The notes beneath the pieces are model-generated. The model made no database searches. It worked only from the letters and a program-made list of their open reading frames with translations, and was not told the DNA's origin. Shown piece after piece: positions 6,151-7,155 of a stretch of DNA of 7,155 nt. Origin of the DNA: an uncultured bacterium (lineage in GTDB: Bacteria; Planctomycetota; Planctomycetia; Pirellulales; UBA1268). Each line of letters starts with the position of its first letter. Within the stretch, counting starts at the first letter, position 1. The position numbers and the translations under genes are program-made. The stretch spans positions 1 to 7,155 of the forward strand of contig CALGAS010000485.1 in assembly GCA_937959175.1 (NCBI GenBank), in the 5' to 3' direction.

Positions 6151-7068
6151 ATGCCGGGTCCCGTCAGCCGTCGCACCGCCCTTGCCGCCGCCGCCCTGGC
6201 GGCCAGCCCGCTGGCTGCGGCCGGCCCGGCCGCCGCCGCCGACCGCAAGGGTCGGATCAAGCAATCGATCGTCTACTGGTGCTTCAACATCGCCGGCGAG
6301 AAGTGGAACATCGAGCAGATGTGTCAGGTTGCCAAAGATCTCGGCTGCCTGTCGATCGAACTGGCCCCGCCGGAGACTTGGCCCACGATCAAGAAGCACG
6401 GCCTCACCAGCGCCATCGTGCCTAACGGGATGCCCGGCGCACCCTTCATGAAGGGGCTCAACAACCCCCGCTACCACGAGGAGGTCATCGCCCGGACCAC
6501 TGAGATGATCGATGCCGCCTCCGAGGCGGGGTTTCCGGCCGTGATCGCCTTCACCGGCTACAAGTGGCGGGACGCCGATGATCCGACCAGCGGCGAGCTG
6601 TCGCTCGAGGAGGGGGCCGACAACTGCGTCAAGGCGCTCGAGTCGCTGGCGGGCCACGCCGAGAAGAAGGGCGTGACGATCTGCCTGGAGCACCTCAACA
6701 CCCGCGACGACACGCACCCGATGAAGGGCCATCCCGGCTACCAGGGCGACGACGTCGACTACGTCGCCAACATTCTCCGGCGGGTTGGCAGCGACCGTGT
6801 CAAGATGCTCTTCGACATTTACCACGTGCAGATCATGAACGGTGACGTGATCCGTCGCATCGAGCAGTGCAAGGACGTGATCGGCCACGTCCACACTGCC
6901 GGCAACCCCGGCCGGGCCGAACTCGACACCAACCAGGAGATCTTCTATCCGCCGATCATGCGGAAGCTCCTGGAGATCGGCTATCAGGGCTACGTCGGCC
7001 AGGAGTTCATCCCCACCCGCGATCCACTGGCCGGACTCAAAGAAGCCGTCGCCCTCTGCGACGTCTGA
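6151..7068 (+). CDS. Tat-exported hydroxypyruvate isomerase-like TIM-barrel protein
   Basis: A 305-residue protein of the sugar phosphate isomerase/epimerase (xylose isomerase-like TIM barrel) superfamily, closest in motifs to hydroxypyruvate isomerase. It opens with a twin-arginine signal (SRRTALAA at 6-13, then an Ala-rich hydrophobic stretch, likely cleavage near AAAA-DRK at 30-31), so a folded, metal-loaded enzyme is probably exported. Putative metal and active-site residues are Glu180 (CLEHLN), Asp222 and His225 (FDIYHVQ), His248 (GHVHTAGNPGR) and Glu285 (VGQEF). Cytoplasmic Hyi has Gln near the His248 position, so hydroxypyruvate may not be the true substrate. Length beyond the signal (about 275 residues) is normal. 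It is divergent from the UXS gene and monocistronic within the window. Planctomycetes commonly carry many exported paralogues of this type; their substrates are mostly unknown. Confidence 0.87.
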   Translation: MPGPVSRRTALAAAALAASPLAAAGPAAAADRKGRIKQSIVYWCFNIAGEKWNIEQMCQVAKDLGCLSIELAPPETWPTIKKHGLTSAIVPNGMPGAPFMKGLNNPRYHEEVIARTTEMIDAASEAGFPAVIAFTGYKWRDADDPTSGELSLEEGADNCVKALESLAGHAEKKGVTICLEHLNTRDDTHPMKGHPGYQGDDVDYVANILRRVGSDRVKMLFDIYHVQIMNGDVIRRIEQCKDVIGHVHTAGNPGRAELDTNQEIFYPPIMRKLLEIGYQGYVGQEFIPTRDPLAGLKEAVALCDV

Positions 7069-7081
7069 CGGCCGCCACACG

Positions 7082-7102
7082 CGAACCCGTATTCCGGGTT
7101 CG
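7082..7102. terminator. Hairpin after the isomerase gene (possible terminator)
   Basis: CGAACCCG (7082-7089) and CGGGTTCG (7095-7102) form a perfect 8-bp stem with a 5-base loop, starting 13 bases after the isomerase stop codon. Position suits transcription termination, but no T-run follows. The hairpin overlaps the inner end of the right repeat arm; in the left arm the equivalent structure keeps only 4 bp, so the stem is not a conserved part of the repeat. Confidence 0.4.
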
Positions 7103-7151
7103 TCCTCGAGTTGGAAAAGGGTACAGGCACCTCGCTTCGCTCGGAGCCAGT
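7086..7151. repeat. Right arm of 66-base inverted repeat framing the window
   Basis: Reverse complement of bases 1-66 with two substitutions (7109 and 7100). The core AAAAGGGTACAGGCACC spans 7114-7130. It begins 17 bases after the isomerase stop and runs to four bases from the window edge. Orientation is opposite to the left arm. See the left arm for interpretation. Confidence 0.85.
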
Positions 7152-7155
7152 CCCC

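Noticed and set aside
6024..6260. Upstream extension of the UDP-glucuronate decarboxylase to 6260
   Set aside because: The extension is Ala/Arg low complexity, antisense to the signal peptide of the isomerase gene, and adds 79 residues before a normal Rossmann start.
5815..7080. Long minus-strand open frame antisense to the isomerase gene
   Set aside because: High GC content makes long antisense frames common. The translation lacks recognisable motifs, while the plus strand encodes a clear enzyme.
1..7155. Transposon or integron defined by the terminal repeats
   Set aside because: No transposase, integrase or passenger-type genes. Target-site duplications cannot be seen because the window ends at the repeats.

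Overview
The window looks like chromosomal DNA of a GC-rich planctomycete, probably of the Pirellulales type. This rests on the very high GC content, a DUF4254 gene, a secreted prenyltransferase/squalene-oxidase-repeat protein without terpene cyclase catalytic residues, and a Tat-exported hydroxypyruvate-isomerase-like TIM barrel, a combination typical of Planctomycetota. No marker in the window fixes the genus. Eight protein genes are supported. There are no RNA genes, CRISPR arrays, transposases or phage genes.

Layout: bases 1-251 carry one arm of a 66-base inverted repeat whose other arm closes the window (7086-7151), then a 22-base direct repeat and a short hairpin. A secreted alpha-toroid (prenyltransferase-repeat) gene follows at 252-1337 (+). 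Running toward it on the minus strand is an apparent four-gene operon, transcribed from about 4490 down to 1375: acyl carrier protein, a short ketoacyl-synthase-like protein with no catalytic cysteine, a complete FabF-type ketoacyl-ACP synthase whose start overlaps the previous stop by 4 bases, and a DUF4254 protein. Divergent from the ACP is a VanZ-like membrane protein (4639-5055, +), whose stop overlaps that of a convergent UDP-glucuronate decarboxylase gene (5049-6023, -). Divergent from the decarboxylase is the Tat-exported sugar-isomerase-like gene (6151-7068, +).

How the genes may work together: ACP + cysteine-less KS-like partner + active KS is the composition of a specialised type II condensing system, as in the KS/chain-length-factor pairs of aryl polyene and type II polyketide pathways. 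No ketoreductase, dehydratase, acyltransferase or thioesterase lies in the window, so the product cannot be read. DUF4254, the UDP-xylose-forming enzyme and the VanZ-like protein fit a loose cell-envelope or glycan theme, but only the four minus-strand genes are arranged as an operon.

The most notable points are the cysteine-less/active KS pair with its own ACP and DUF4254, and the matching inverted repeats at the two extremes of the window. The repeats may be interspersed repeats at which an assembly stopped rather than the ends of a mobile element.
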